Source of the DNA: a virus | Strand: one strand, 5' to 3' | DNA length: 26,973 nucleotides | Virus record (IMG/VR): IMGVR_UViG_3300017763_000147 | Location: 1-26,973 of that record | Part shown: piece by piece, positions 13,205 to 20,788 of the stretch | Numbering within the stretch: the first letter of the stretch is position 1 | How the letters are laid out: every line of letters starts with the position of its first letter | The notes under the pieces: generated by a model | The model's database searches: none | What the model saw: only the letters and a program-made list of their open reading frames with translations | Told to the model about the DNA's origin: nothing | Position numbers and translations under genes: made by a program

Positions 13205-13364
13205 GATCAAACCACAACAGGTATCTGATGCATTTGTTTATACGATTGCCACCAGGTACATGATGATTTGTCAAGAAGTTGGCGTTACTTGGTTTGGCTA
13301 CGAAAGAGATTGTTTAGTTTCAGCTGAGAAAACATGCTTGAAAAGTGGAAACTATACAAAATAA
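13170..13364 (+). CDS. Small early protein of unknown function
   Basis: This 65-codon ORF (64 residues) starts at TTG 13170, chosen because AAGGAG (13158-13163) sits 6 nt upstream, a strong ribosome site. A Gln/Lys-rich N-terminus precedes a compact segment (DAFVYTIATRYMMICQEVGVTWFGYERD) with three cysteines in the whole protein. No family is recognised. It overlaps both neighbours (35 nt upstream, 31 nt downstream), as is usual in this tight operon. Confidence 0.55.
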   Translation: MKQQQQLEKPTEIKPQQVSDAFVYTIATRYMMICQEVGVTWFGYERDCLVSAEKTCLKSGNYTK

Positions 13365-13900
13365 TTATCTTCAAAAAAGATTTAACGGAAGCTGATAAAA
13401 TGATCTGCTTCGCTTTGTTAGATCATATGGGAACAACTGGCAAAATATTCCCCAGCAATAAAAGATTACAGCTTATTACAGGTTTGTCAGATAGACAGAT
13501 CAATCGCAGTACAAAAAGATTAAATGATTTAGATTTAATTCGTAAGGTAAAACAAAAAGGGAAAAACTTTTATACACCGAATTTCCACATCATTGATACA
13601 AAGTATGACACAGCTGTCCTAAAAAGTAGGACACCTCCGTCACCCCCTACTCAACTAACTATATCTAATAATAAATATAAGATAACTTCTTTAGTTAAGA
13701 CATTAGCAAAGAAAAGTAATCCTAATTATCGTGCTGTAGTGAACAATGGTTTGACCTACAAACAGAATGCACACAACAAGATAATCAAACAGATGCAGCA
13801 TAAACTATCACGACATCAGTTTTCGCAGTGGATCTTGGTTTATGAAGAAGAAGCAACAAGAGAGAATGCACTGAGATATGCAGAGATGTTATGCAAGTAG
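13334..13900 (+). CDS. HTH replication-initiator-like protein
   Basis: In this 188-residue protein residues ~17-85 form a winged helix of the HTH_36 / phage replication-protein type: LTEADKMICFALLDHM, IFPSNKRLQLITGLSDRQINRSTKRL as the helix-turn-helix, then DLIRKVKQKGKNFYTP. A Ser/Pro/Thr-rich linker leads to a basic C-terminal helix region. Lambda O-like and RepA-like initiators have this architecture, so it may bind the origin and recruit the host replisome. No replicative polymerase or helicase is visible, which fits host dependence. An origin was not found by eye. Confidence 0.65.
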   Translation: MLEKWKLYKIIIFKKDLTEADKMICFALLDHMGTTGKIFPSNKRLQLITGLSDRQINRSTKRLNDLDLIRKVKQKGKNFYTPNFHIIDTKYDTAVLKSRTPPSPPTQLTISNNKYKITSLVKTLAKKSNPNYRAVVNNGLTYKQNAHNKIIKQMQHKLSRHQFSQWILVYEEEATRENALRYAEMLCK

Positions 13901-14304
13901 AGATTGGTACAGTACAGCTGTGGAAATGGTTTCAGGACAGTATAAGGATATTAAAACGATTACCTGGTCAAAGAAAACAAAAGATGAGTTCATGGGTTGA
14001 TTTCCCTGATGAGTACTGGACTACTTATGGATATCACGATGTTAAAGTAAAATTACCACCACCAGACAGTAGAAGTATTTCCAGAGTTGATTTCATTTTA
14101 GAGATCATGCAGCATGTGCCTGATGTAGAGATGAGAAAGCTCATATGGATGAGAGCTTCAAACTATCCTTGGAAGTTATTGTCTAAAGAATTTGGTATGC
14201 ACCGAACAACAATGCACAAGAAATTACATTATGAATTAATGCGATTAGTATTTGTTATACATGATGAAAAAAAAACACTACAAAAACTACGAAATTTGTT
14301 GTAA
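13891..14304 (+). CDS. DUF6362-like HTH protein, possible late regulator
   Basis: This 137-residue protein has DSIRILKRLPGQR and a W-x-DFPDEYW segment in the N-terminal half, as in DUF6362 phage proteins. A C-terminal homeodomain/sigma-like HTH follows: RKLIWMRASNYPWKLLSKEFGMHRTTMHKKLHYELMRL. It overlaps the initiator-like gene by 10 nt and is the last gene before tandem hairpins and the packaging genes, the position of late-gene activators in many phages. The regulatory role is inferred from fold and position. Confidence 0.6.
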   Translation: MQVEIGTVQLWKWFQDSIRILKRLPGQRKQKMSSWVDFPDEYWTTYGYHDVKVKLPPPDSRSISRVDFILEIMQHVPDVEMRKLIWMRASNYPWKLLSKEFGMHRTTMHKKLHYELMRLVFVIHDEKKTLQKLRNLL

Positions 14305-14314
14305 GGAAAGATAT

Positions 14315-14352
14315 ACTCAGAATAGTTCTGAGTTTTGTACTTACTTAGTACA
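14315..14352 (+). terminator. Tandem hairpins between early and late rightward genes
   Basis: ACTCAGAA-TAG-TTCTGAGT (14315-14333) is a perfect 8-bp stem followed by TTT. TGTAC-TTACTTA-GTACA (14336-14352) is a second stem immediately after. The first could act as a weak intrinsic terminator; together they may form an antitermination or RNA-processing site before the packaging operon. The T-run is short, so strength is uncertain. Confidence 0.45.
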
Positions 14353-14370
14353 TCTTTCTTTTCTCTTAGC

Positions 14371-14637
14371 ATGGTAGGTCGACCATTACGCAAAGTGTTT
14401 TGCAATGCAAGACGCAAGTATGATGGTCAACCTTGCCGTGCAAAAGCAATGCCGAATGGTAAATGTAAATTGCATGGAGGAATGAGCAAAGGTCAGATAA
14501 CATTAGATGGCAAAGTCAAAGCATATAAAAACCTCAAGTACTTCAGACACTGGTCAGTTGATCAAATCAGACAGTACATTGAAGGAAAGTATCCTGATCA
14601 AGTTGATGGAGGGAACACCTCTCACGAAGATCTGTAA
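14371..14637 (+). CDS. HGGxSTG-motif zinc-binding protein
   Basis: From ATG 14371 this encodes 88 residues (a TTG at 14335 lies inside the hairpins). Residues ~11-42 contain CNARRKYDGQPCRAKAM, then GKCKLHGGMSKG. Three cysteines plus the histidine probably bind zinc. The motif is that of the widespread 'HGGxSTG domain' proteins, small proteins often found near phage small terminase genes, function unknown. The last 131 nt overlap the small terminase reading frame. Confidence 0.7.
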   Translation: MVGRPLRKVFCNARRKYDGQPCRAKAMPNGKCKLHGGMSKGQITLDGKVKAYKNLKYFRHWSVDQIRQYIEGKYPDQVDGGNTSHEDL

Positions 14638-14971
14638 GGAAGATAACTTACCAAGTGTAACGAAGGTTTACTCCTGGATGAGTAATGATGAAGACTTTGC
14701 AACACAGGTTAAGACAGCAAGAATGAATGGTGCATTGACGAACCTTGAAGAAGGTTTTGAGGAGATGCAAGAGTTATCAAAGAATAAGAATTTAAGTCAT
14801 GTCGATGTGACTTTGTTGAATACTAAACTGTATCATCTACGTTGGGTTGCTTCTAAGATTATACCGCAGTTCAATGACAAGATGGTGAATGAACACAAAG
14901 GAGATATAAGTTTTAAGATTGGATGGGATGATGGAAAAGACCCATTACTGAACCAGCCAAAAAAACTATAA
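14507..14971 (+). CDS. terS: Terminase small subunit
   Basis: This 154-residue protein has the core ESILIKLMEGTPLTKICKEDNLPSVTKVYSWM followed by EDFATQVKTARMNG, the N-terminal HTH typical of Sf6-like small terminases that recognise packaging sites. A central helix pair (LEEGFEEMQELSKNK, VTLLNTKLYHLRWVASKI) should drive ring oligomerisation. The start is uncertain: ATG 14507 overlaps the HGG gene by 131 nt, and in-frame TTG 14558, TTG 14579 or ATG 14606 would shorten the overlap. It works with TerL, which is encoded after a regulatory gap and two small ORFs. Confidence 0.75.
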   Translation: MAKSKHIKTSSTSDTGQLIKSDSTLKESILIKLMEGTPLTKICKEDNLPSVTKVYSWMSNDEDFATQVKTARMNGALTNLEEGFEEMQELSKNKNLSHVDVTLLNTKLYHLRWVASKIIPQFNDKMVNEHKGDISFKIGWDDGKDPLLNQPKKL

Positions 14972-15184
14972 TGCACGCATCAAGAGGTTCTTAAACAAAA
15001 CCTTAGCATATCCATAGCAATTTATTTTTTTGTTTGTTTTCTGCGGATCATGTCGGTGTTTGAAACCAGAAGGGTATAGCGTTGCCAGGATAAATATTTA
15101 TTTTGCCTAGCGTTACTGCCATTTTTTTTCAGATCTAGGTGCGTAGTACCCCCCAAAAACACCTGGCTGGGTATTATAGTATAT
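14972..15184. other. Noncoding gap before the terminase operon
   Basis: This is the largest gap in the rightward late region (213 nt). It holds the att-like half site (15001-15069), two copies of TAGCGTT (15077 and 15108), a T8 run, a C6 run and an AT-rich TATTATAGTATATATG immediately upstream of the 15185 start that could supply a -10 element. A packaging (cos/pac) site or late promoter could lie here. No ORF of note is seen. Confidence 0.5.
15001..15069. other. Mirror-image att-like half site
   Basis: CCATAGCA and CCTTAGCA (reverse complements of the arm repeats TGCTATGG and TGCTAAGG), 11 bp apart at 15001-15019, are followed after exactly 33 bases by TCGGT-GTTTGAA-ACCAG (15053-15069). The putative attP has the same parts at the same 33-base distance in opposite orientation. 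Both spacers also contain TTTGTTTTCTGCG (9190-9202 and 15033-15045). The second arm pair is missing here. The function is unknown: decoy, regulatory or remnant att site. Confidence 0.6.
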
Positions 15185-15382
15185 ATGTCCCATCTTGAAG
15201 CTACAGCCATGTACGAACAATTATATTCAACCATAGACATAAACGAAAAAGAAAAAAAAATTATAATAGAATTTTCTGGTTTTGATACCACCCAAGAATG
15301 TGAGGAGTTCGTCAGAGATCTTGCACAGTTTTTTTCATTCAGCAGTATTAATCATCATGTCAAAAATCAAACAATCCACTGA
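15185..15382 (+). CDS. Small acidic phage protein
   Basis: This 65-residue ORF contains INEKEKKIIIEFSGFDTTQECEEFVRDLAQFF. A beta strand plus helix of this kind (IIIEFSGF...ECEEF) is typical of small conserved phage proteins near terminase genes. It is not assigned to a named family. It follows an AT-rich promoter-like stretch without a clear ribosome site, so in-frame ATG 15209 is possible. It overlaps the next gene by 26 nt. Confidence 0.55.
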   Translation: MSHLEATAMYEQLYSTIDINEKEKKIIIEFSGFDTTQECEEFVRDLAQFFSFSSINHHVKNQTIH

Positions 15383-15539
15383 GATACCAAAAGAAGATTA
15401 TAAAAAATTAAAAGGAATAGCAGATTTCTTATCAGAAGGTTTCACTATTGGAGAAGACAAGACAGTCTGGAAAATAAATGTCAGAAAAAAAAATAATAAT
15501 ACCATATCATCCAAGAGAACCACAAAGACAAATACATGA
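15357..15539 (+). CDS. Small protein overlapping the terL start
   Basis: From ATG 15357 this encodes 60 residues: IPKEDYKKLKGIADFLSEGF, then VWKINVRKK and a low-complexity Lys/Thr tail. The first 40 residues look like a genuine folded segment. The tail, encoded within the first 62 nt of terL, is probably shaped by that frame. Function unknown. Overlap on both sides is consistent with translational coupling into terL. Confidence 0.5.
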   Translation: MSKIKQSTEIPKEDYKKLKGIADFLSEGFTIGEDKTVWKINVRKKNNNTISSKRTTKTNT

Positions 15540-16764
15540 AGCTCTTGATGATTATAGGTTCGCTGTAATTATTGCACATCGCAGACTAGGAAAAAGTTTG
15601 AGTGCGATCCTACATTTAATAAAGTTTGCTTTTACACATACTTTACCAAATGTAAGAATGGCTTATGTAGCACCACAATTTAAACAAGCTAAGTCTATTG
15701 CCTGGGATTATGTAAAACAATTTACAAAAGAAATACCAGGAATGAAATATAACGAAACTGAGCTTCGTTGTGACTTTCCTAATGGAGCTAGATTAACCTT
15801 ATATGGTGTTGATAGTAATCCTGATGCACTGCGTGGAAACTATTTTGATTTCTGTGTAATGGATGAGGTGCAGCTAATAGACGAAACTATCTTTCCTAAA
15901 GTAATATTGCCAAGTTTGGCAGATAGAAAAGGAAAATGTTTATTTATTGGAACGCCACGATCAACGAGGAACTACCTCTATGAATTATATAAAAAAGCCA
16001 AAGCTGACCCCTCCTGGTTTTGTAAAGTTTTTAAAGCCAGTGAAACAAATATTATAGAGCCAATAGAACTCAAGCAGCTAAAGAACAACATGACCGATGA
16101 GGAATATCGGCAAGAGCTAGAATGTGACTTCTCCGCAGCCATTAATGGTTCGATCTATGGAAAGATTATGGATAAGCTGGATGGAGAAAACAGAATAAAA
16201 GATATAAATGTAGACCCTGGCTACCCAGTACATACAGCCTGGGATCTAGGAATAAGTGACAGTACCACGATTATATTTTTTCAAGAAATTGGAAGGCAAT
16301 TATACTTTGTTGATTGTCTATCTAAATCTGGAGAAGGATTACCCTGGTTTATTAAATATATAAAAGATGAAAAGGATTATGTGTATGGCAATCACTATGC
16401 ACCCCATGACATCGAACAACGAGATTTCTCTAATGGTTTATCCAGGAGAGAGGTAGCTTATCAATTAGGAGTACGTTTTAAAGTTGCTCCCAAGCTGCCA
16501 GTAGAAGAAGGCATTCATATGACAAGCATGATGTTGCAACGAGCTTATTTTGATGCAAAGAAATGCGAATTGTTAATAGATGCACTTAGACACTACCATC
16601 GCAAGTGGTCAGTGAATAATAAATTTTTCTCAAAACCAGTACACGATTGGAGTTCACATTTTTGTGATGCTGCACGAACTGCATCCGTTTCCTTAAAAGA
16701 AGGTACAAGCGGAAAACAACCGCCACAACAGATGGCACAAAACGAATACACAGTATTTGCATAG
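15478..16764 (+). CDS. terL: Terminase large subunit
   Basis: This 428-residue packaging motor has its ATPase motifs in order: Walker A AHRRLGKS (33-40), Walker B FCVMDE with Asp129/Glu130, and coupling motif FIGTP (156-160). The RNase H-like nuclease domain shows Asp256 (AWDLGISD), Asp279, Asp311 (APHD) and Asp397 near the C-terminus (DWSSHFCDAAR). It translocates phage DNA into the prohead through the portal and cuts concatemers. Length and motifs are normal for podoviral TerL. It is followed by small linker genes and the portal. Confidence 0.95.
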   Translation: MSEKKIIIPYHPREPQRQIHEALDDYRFAVIIAHRRLGKSLSAILHLIKFAFTHTLPNVRMAYVAPQFKQAKSIAWDYVKQFTKEIPGMKYNETELRCDFPNGARLTLYGVDSNPDALRGNYFDFCVMDEVQLIDETIFPKVILPSLADRKGKCLFIGTPRSTRNYLYELYKKAKADPSWFCKVFKASETNIIEPIELKQLKNNMTDEEYRQELECDFSAAINGSIYGKIMDKLDGENRIKDINVDPGYPVHTAWDLGISDSTTIIFFQEIGRQLYFVDCLSKSGEGLPWFIKYIKDEKDYVYGNHYAPHDIEQRDFSNGLSRREVAYQLGVRFKVAPKLPVEEGIHMTSMMLQRAYFDAKKCELLIDALRHYHRKWSVNNKFFSKPVHDWSSHFCDAARTASVSLKEGTSGKQPPQQMAQNEYTVFA

Positions 16765-16772
16765 GAAAGAAA

Positions 16773-16998
16773 ATGTCATTTTTAAAACCAAAAATAGAAA
16801 TGCCACCGCCATTGCCACCTATCAGTGATCTCCCTGAAGCTCCGTCTGATGATGATCCTAATATTGATGCAGCTGGTGAAGAAGCAAAGAATAATGAAAA
16901 AAAAAAAGAAGGGTAGAAAATCTACAATTCTAACTGGTAACTCAGGTGATCTGTCGTTAGCAGAATTAAATACACCAACTTTACTAGGAGGTAACTAA
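16773..16998 (+). pseudogene. TerL-portal linker protein split by an A11 tract
   Basis: ATG 16773 opens a 47-residue frame (MSFLKPKIEMPPPLPPISDL..., Pro-rich then acidic) that stops at 16914-16916. A second frame, offset by one base, runs through the same A-run to 16998 and encodes KKKGRKSTILTG...NTPTLLGGN. Many phages have one gene with exactly these two halves (Pro-rich N-terminus, then GRxSTILTG...KTLLG) between terL and portal. One fewer A in the run at 16897-16907 joins them perfectly. It is therefore a gene needing slippage or frameshifting, a real frameshift mutation, or a homopolymer sequencing error. The second frame also has its own ATG at 16894. Confidence 0.65.
16897..16907 (+). 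other. A11 homopolymer at the frame switch
   Basis: Eleven consecutive A residues separate the two halves of the linker gene. Runs of this length permit RNA polymerase slippage, giving a mixed mRNA population; they are also common sites of sequencing error. The change needed is minus one (or plus two) A. Confidence 0.6.
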
Positions 16999-17252
16999 TG
17001 GGTGCAACTATTATGAAAGCGATACCTGGTAATCAAGGTGAAAGCACTGATCAAAAACCAGGTGCTATGAATTTAGCAGCTAAAAAATATGCAGAATTAA
17101 AAATGGATCCACCATCATCGACAGATCCACAAGCAATACTTGATGAAAATAAAAAAAAGAAAAAGAAAGACAAAGGTACTATTCTTACATCTGTAGCTGG
17201 GGTTACGGATGATGCAGAAATTTCTAATCCAACATTAATGGGTGGTTATTAA
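16998..17252 (+). CDS. Second TILT/TLxGG linker protein
   Basis: This 84-residue protein starts within TAATG, coupled to the preceding half-gene. The N-terminus differs (MKAIPGNQGESTDQKPGAMN), but the C-terminal third, KKKKKKDKGTILT...SNPTLMGGY, has the same arrangement as the end of the split linker gene (KKKGRKSTILTG...NTPTLLGGN). The pair therefore looks like a tandem duplication of that module with divergent heads. Function unknown; presumably a head or portal-associated peptide given the position between TerL and portal. Confidence 0.65.
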   Translation: MGATIMKAIPGNQGESTDQKPGAMNLAAKKYAELKMDPPSSTDPQAILDENKKKKKKDKGTILTSVAGVTDDAEISNPTLMGGY

Positions 17253-17905
17253 TGGGTGGAAGTACAGCCAGAAGAAACAGCAGCAAGAGTAGCGGTGGAA
17301 GTTATGGTGGTGGAGAAAGAGATAGAAAACAACAACAAAGAGTAGTTGATAAAGTGGCAGTTACAAAAGCTGCGGATACTGCTAAGAAAAAAGAAATTGC
17401 ATCAGGAAACAATATGTATGGTGGTGCTGTATCAAAAGCTATTAATGAAAAATTAGTAGAACGAGGATACGGAAAAAAAACTGGTGGTGATGGAACTATG
17501 CTTTCTCCTGAAGGGTATAAAATGAAATATGGACAATATACACCAGGACAAGCACAAGATGGAGTGGCAATGGGAACTGGTAATTCTAAAGGTGTATTAA
17601 CATCAACTGCTATATCAAAAGAAATGTTACGATCACAAAATAAAGCTAAAGCTATTATGACTGGTGCATTATCATTTGGTATGCCAGGTATAGGAGCAAC
17701 AGCAATGCGAATATCAGCTGCGGAATCAGCAGCCGATTACGCTAATCCAGAAGCAGCATACGAAGATTACATGGATGGCTTTGAAGCTAAAATGCAAGGT
17801 AAGAAATATACAAAGAAAAGATCAGCACAATCATTTGCTGGCAAAGTTATAGAAAATATTAAAACAACCATATTAGGTGGAGATGGGAGCAAATTAGGTG
17901 ACTGA
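17252..17905 (+). CDS. Hypothetical pre-portal protein
   Basis: This 217-residue protein has a Ser/Gly-rich N-terminus (KSSGGSYGGGERDRKQQQR), a middle with KYGQYTPGQ and a Gly/Ala-rich hydrophobic segment (~140-160, TGALSFGMPGIGATAMR) followed by a helical C-terminus. The hydrophobic stretch might insert in a membrane or be a buried helix in a virion protein. It is coupled to both neighbours by short overlaps (TAATG, then 8 nt into the portal gene). I do not recognise the family; a minor virion or ejected protein is possible. Confidence 0.6.
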   Translation: MGGSTARRNSSKSSGGSYGGGERDRKQQQRVVDKVAVTKAADTAKKKEIASGNNMYGGAVSKAINEKLVERGYGKKTGGDGTMLSPEGYKMKYGQYTPGQAQDGVAMGTGNSKGVLTSTAISKEMLRSQNKAKAIMTGALSFGMPGIGATAMRISAAESAADYANPEAAYEDYMDGFEAKMQGKKYTKKRSAQSFAGKVIENIKTTILGGDGSKLGD

Positions 17906-19481
17906 TGTAAAAGAATTAATAAAAAGATTTTCTCAATTAAAATCACAGAGAGGAACTTGGGATAGTCATTGGCAAGAGATTGCTGATTATGTTTTACCTC
18001 GTAGAGCTGATGTGACTGTTAAAAGAGCTAGAGGAGATAAACGAACAGAAAAAATTTTTGATAGCACAGCTATTAATGCTGCGGAACTATTAGCATCCTC
18101 CTTACATGGTATGCTTACCAATGCTGCATCTCCCTGGTTCTCAATGTCCTATAAAGACAGAGCATTAAATTTAGATGATGCAAGTATGGAATGGTTAGAA
18201 GATTGTACAAACCAAATGTACATTGTTCTAAACAGATCAAATTTTCAACAAGAGATACATGAACTGTACCAAGATTTAATTACATTTGGCACAGCTGGAA
18301 TGATAATTGAAAAAGATGAAGAAGCTGGATTACGATTTTCAACCAGGCATATTTCTGAAATATATATTCAGGAAAATGAATTTGGTAGAGTGGATACAGT
18401 GTATCGTTTATTTAAAATGTCAGCACGATCAGCTGTCAATATGTTTGGCACAGAGTATGAAAAGATTGCAAAGTTAAATGAAAACAATCCATACAGTGAT
18501 GTAGAATTATTACATATTGTTTTACCAAGAGATATTTATGATCCAAGAAAACAAGATGCATTAAACAAACCTTTTGCATCTATTTACTGCGATCCAGAAA
18601 CAAACTTCGTATTGGGTGAAGGTGGCTATGATGAGTTTCCTTATGTTGTGCCAAGATTTTTAAAATCATCGGTAGAAATGTATGGAAGATCACCAGCCAT
18701 GGTTGCTCTGGCAGATATTAAAATGATTAATAAAATGTCAGAAACAATAATTAAAGCTGCACAGAAAACTATTGACCCCCCTCTCCTAGTTCCTGATGAT
18801 GGTTTTATATTACCAATACGAACTGTTCCTGGAGGTTTAAATTTTTATCGTTCAGGATCAAGAGATAGAATTGAACCACTCAATACAAATGCAAATATTG
18901 GTTTAGGTGTTCAGTATGAGGAACAACGCAGAGATGCAATTCGTAAAGCATTTTATGTTGATCAGTTATTATTAGCTCAACGAGTTAATATGACAGCAAC
19001 AGAAGTATTACAACGTAACGAAGAAAAGATGAGAATGCTTGCACCAGTATTAGGAAGGCTCCAGGGTGAAATGTTACAACCTCTTATTACAAGATGTTTT
19101 AATATTATGTTAAGACTTAACATGTTTCCCCCAGCTCCTGAACCGCTGCAAGGTCAAATCATTGACATCGAATATACTTCTCCTCTTGCAAGATCACAAA
19201 GAAGTGGTGACATCAATGCATCAGTACGAATGATTGAGATGTTAGCTCCTTTACAACAACTTGCACCAGTGTTTGATTATGTTGACGTTGATAAGTTTGT
19301 TAAACACACACAAGAAGTTTTAGGTGTGCCAGCAAAAATTATGCGTAGTGATCAAGAAGTTGCACAGCTTCGTCAACAACGACAAGCAGAACAACAAGCA
19401 ATGATGGAAGCCCAGGCACAACTCCAACAAGCTGAAGCTGCTGGAGCAGCAGCACCAGCAATAAAAGCACTAAAACAATAA
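17898..19481 (+). CDS. Portal (head-tail connector) protein
   Basis: This 527-residue protein starts at GTG 17898, overlapping the previous gene by 8 nt. Residues 18-36 (RGTWDSHWQEIADYVLPRR) and ~53-82 (IFDSTAINAAELLASSLHG, TNAASPWFSM) are diagnostic of the podoviral head-tail connecting protein family (PF12236). Twelve copies should form the portal ring at one capsid vertex, binding TerL during packaging and the tail adaptor afterwards. The C-terminus is Gln/Ala-rich (RQQRQAEQQAMMEAQAQLQ), a helical barrel-like or flexible end. Size is normal for the family. Confidence 0.93.
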   Translation: MTDVKELIKRFSQLKSQRGTWDSHWQEIADYVLPRRADVTVKRARGDKRTEKIFDSTAINAAELLASSLHGMLTNAASPWFSMSYKDRALNLDDASMEWLEDCTNQMYIVLNRSNFQQEIHELYQDLITFGTAGMIIEKDEEAGLRFSTRHISEIYIQENEFGRVDTVYRLFKMSARSAVNMFGTEYEKIAKLNENNPYSDVELLHIVLPRDIYDPRKQDALNKPFASIYCDPETNFVLGEGGYDEFPYVVPRFLKSSVEMYGRSPAMVALADIKMINKMSETIIKAAQKTIDPPLLVPDDGFILPIRTVPGGLNFYRSGSRDRIEPLNTNANIGLGVQYEEQRRDAIRKAFYVDQLLLAQRVNMTATEVLQRNEEKMRMLAPVLGRLQGEMLQPLITRCFNIMLRLNMFPPAPEPLQGQIIDIEYTSPLARSQRSGDINASVRMIEMLAPLQQLAPVFDYVDVDKFVKHTQEVLGVPAKIMRSDQEVAQLRQQRQAEQQAMMEAQAQLQQAEAAGAAAPAIKALKQ

Positions 19482-19521
19482 CAATATATAGTAGCCTTGT
19501 GAAGCTGCATAAATACAACAT

Positions 19522-19776
19522 ATGGATATACCTAAAGAAATAAAACAAATGCTTGAAATGTATGTAATTACTTTTGAAAGCGATAACGGAAAAAAAATAT
19601 TAGAGGATTTGGAGAATAGATTTCATATTCATTCTTCAACTATGGATGACAATAATAATAACTTAGCTTTCCTAGAAGGTCAGCGAAGTGTCATTCTATT
19701 CATAAAAAAAATGTTAAAAGGAGATAAACATGGCAGAAGAAAACCAGGTAGCGGAACAACAACAAACTCCGTCTGA
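19522..19776 (+). CDS. Bbp19-like small structural protein
   Basis: This 84-residue protein contains TFESDNGKKILEDLENRF and, later, NLAFLEGQRSVILFIKKML. This matches the pattern of the Bbp19 structural-domain family: a GR/GK-x-VL start and an EGxR near the end. The family is named from Bordetella phage BPP-1 and is found between portal and scaffold genes. The last ~16 residues are polar and overlap the scaffold gene by 47 nt. It is probably a minor head component. The start follows a 40-nt gap after the portal gene, which holds no ORF. Confidence 0.65.
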   Translation: MDIPKEIKQMLEMYVITFESDNGKKILEDLENRFHIHSSTMDDNNNNLAFLEGQRSVILFIKKMLKGDKHGRRKPGSGTTTNSV

Positions 19777-20533
19777 GCCTGTCGAAACTACGACTGTTGA
19801 CTGGAGAAATAATCTTCCAGATGATTTAAGAGAAGATCCGTCTTTAAAAACTATTCAGGATGTACCTGGATTAGCAAAGAGTTATATCCATTCACAGAAA
19901 ATGATTGGTAAAGATAAGATTGTTTTACCAAATGAACATGCAACCAAAGAAGATTGGGATGATGTTTTTAATAAATTAGGTAGACCAGCGTCTGCGGAAG
20001 AATATAAAATTGATGGTGAAGCATCTGATTTAATTAATAATTTTAAACCAGTTGCACATAATCTTGGATTAAATAATAACCAGGTACAAGAGCTAGTAAA
20101 ATTTTATAATGGTGTGCAAGAACAAGCAAGTAATGATCAAGTCATTGATGCTGAAGCACATAAAGCAGAAGCTGAATCAAATCTTAGAAAAGAATTTGGT
20201 AGAGCTTTTCCAAGTAAAATTAGTTCTGCTATGCGATTAGCACAAACTGTTTTTACAAAAGACCAATTAGATAATACAAAATTAGCTGATGGTACAACTT
20301 TAGGAAACAATGTTGATCTAATAAAAGGTTTTGCAAAACTTGCAGATCAATTAGGTGAAGATAGACCTTTACCAAATCCGCAAGAAAATATTATGACACC
20401 AGATGCTGCAAGAGAAAAGATTGCAACATTTATGGAACCTGGTTCACCCTATTGGAATAAATCACATCCTAATCATCTAAAAGCTATTGATGATGTGTTA
20501 AAACTTCGAGAGATAGCAAATGACACAGAATGA
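19730..20533 (+). CDS. Capsid scaffolding protein
   Basis: This 267-residue, very acidic, mostly helical protein sits directly before the capsid gene. A strong AAGGAG lies upstream of its ATG. The N-terminus is a disordered Glu/Gln/Thr tract; DWRNNLPDDLREDPSLKTIQDVPGLAKSYIHSQKMIG, with GKDKIVLP after it, is typical of T7-like and other phage scaffold (capsid assembly) proteins. A helical C-terminal half ends in a lysine-poor tail. It should guide MCP assembly and leave the head before DNA enters. It overlaps the Bbp19-like gene and the next ORF. Confidence 0.85.
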   Translation: MAEENQVAEQQQTPSEPVETTTVDWRNNLPDDLREDPSLKTIQDVPGLAKSYIHSQKMIGKDKIVLPNEHATKEDWDDVFNKLGRPASAEEYKIDGEASDLINNFKPVAHNLGLNNNQVQELVKFYNGVQEQASNDQVIDAEAHKAEAESNLRKEFGRAFPSKISSAMRLAQTVFTKDQLDNTKLADGTTLGNNVDLIKGFAKLADQLGEDRPLPNPQENIMTPDAAREKIATFMEPGSPYWNKSHPNHLKAIDDVLKLREIANDTE

Positions 20534-20717
20534 TGATAAATTATTTACAACAGAAGAACTTCGTTTAGAATGTGTTAGAATAATTTTTGATACTGGTTCA
20601 GAAAATCAAAAACATGAATGGGTTTCCCACGCAGAAGAAATTTTTGGGTGGGTCACGAAGGTAGCCGATCCTCGGTCTTCAAAGACAGCTAGAAAGAAAG
20701 CAGACCAAAAGTCTTAA
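20520..20717 (+). CDS. Small hypothetical protein between scaffold and capsid
   Basis: This 65-residue ORF overlaps the scaffold gene end by 14 nt. The sequence TTEELRLECVRIIFDTGSENQ is helical and acidic, followed by HAEEIFGWV and a basic tail (SSKTARKKADQKS). No family is recognised. The position is conserved for small accessory head genes in many podoviruses. A 71-nt gap follows, with AAGGAG (20777-20782) serving the capsid gene. Confidence 0.6.
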   Translation: MTQNDDKLFTTEELRLECVRIIFDTGSENQKHEWVSHAEEIFGWVTKVADPRSSKTARKKADQKS

Positions 20718-20788
20718 AATCCAAGACATGTCCGTAAGGGTAGCATGACTGATGGTAAAAATAAAATAACTTAACTAAGGAGAACGTA

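Noticed and set aside
15077-15114. Two TAGCGTT copies 31 bp apart
   Set aside because: Too short to interpret alone; recorded in the gap entry only.
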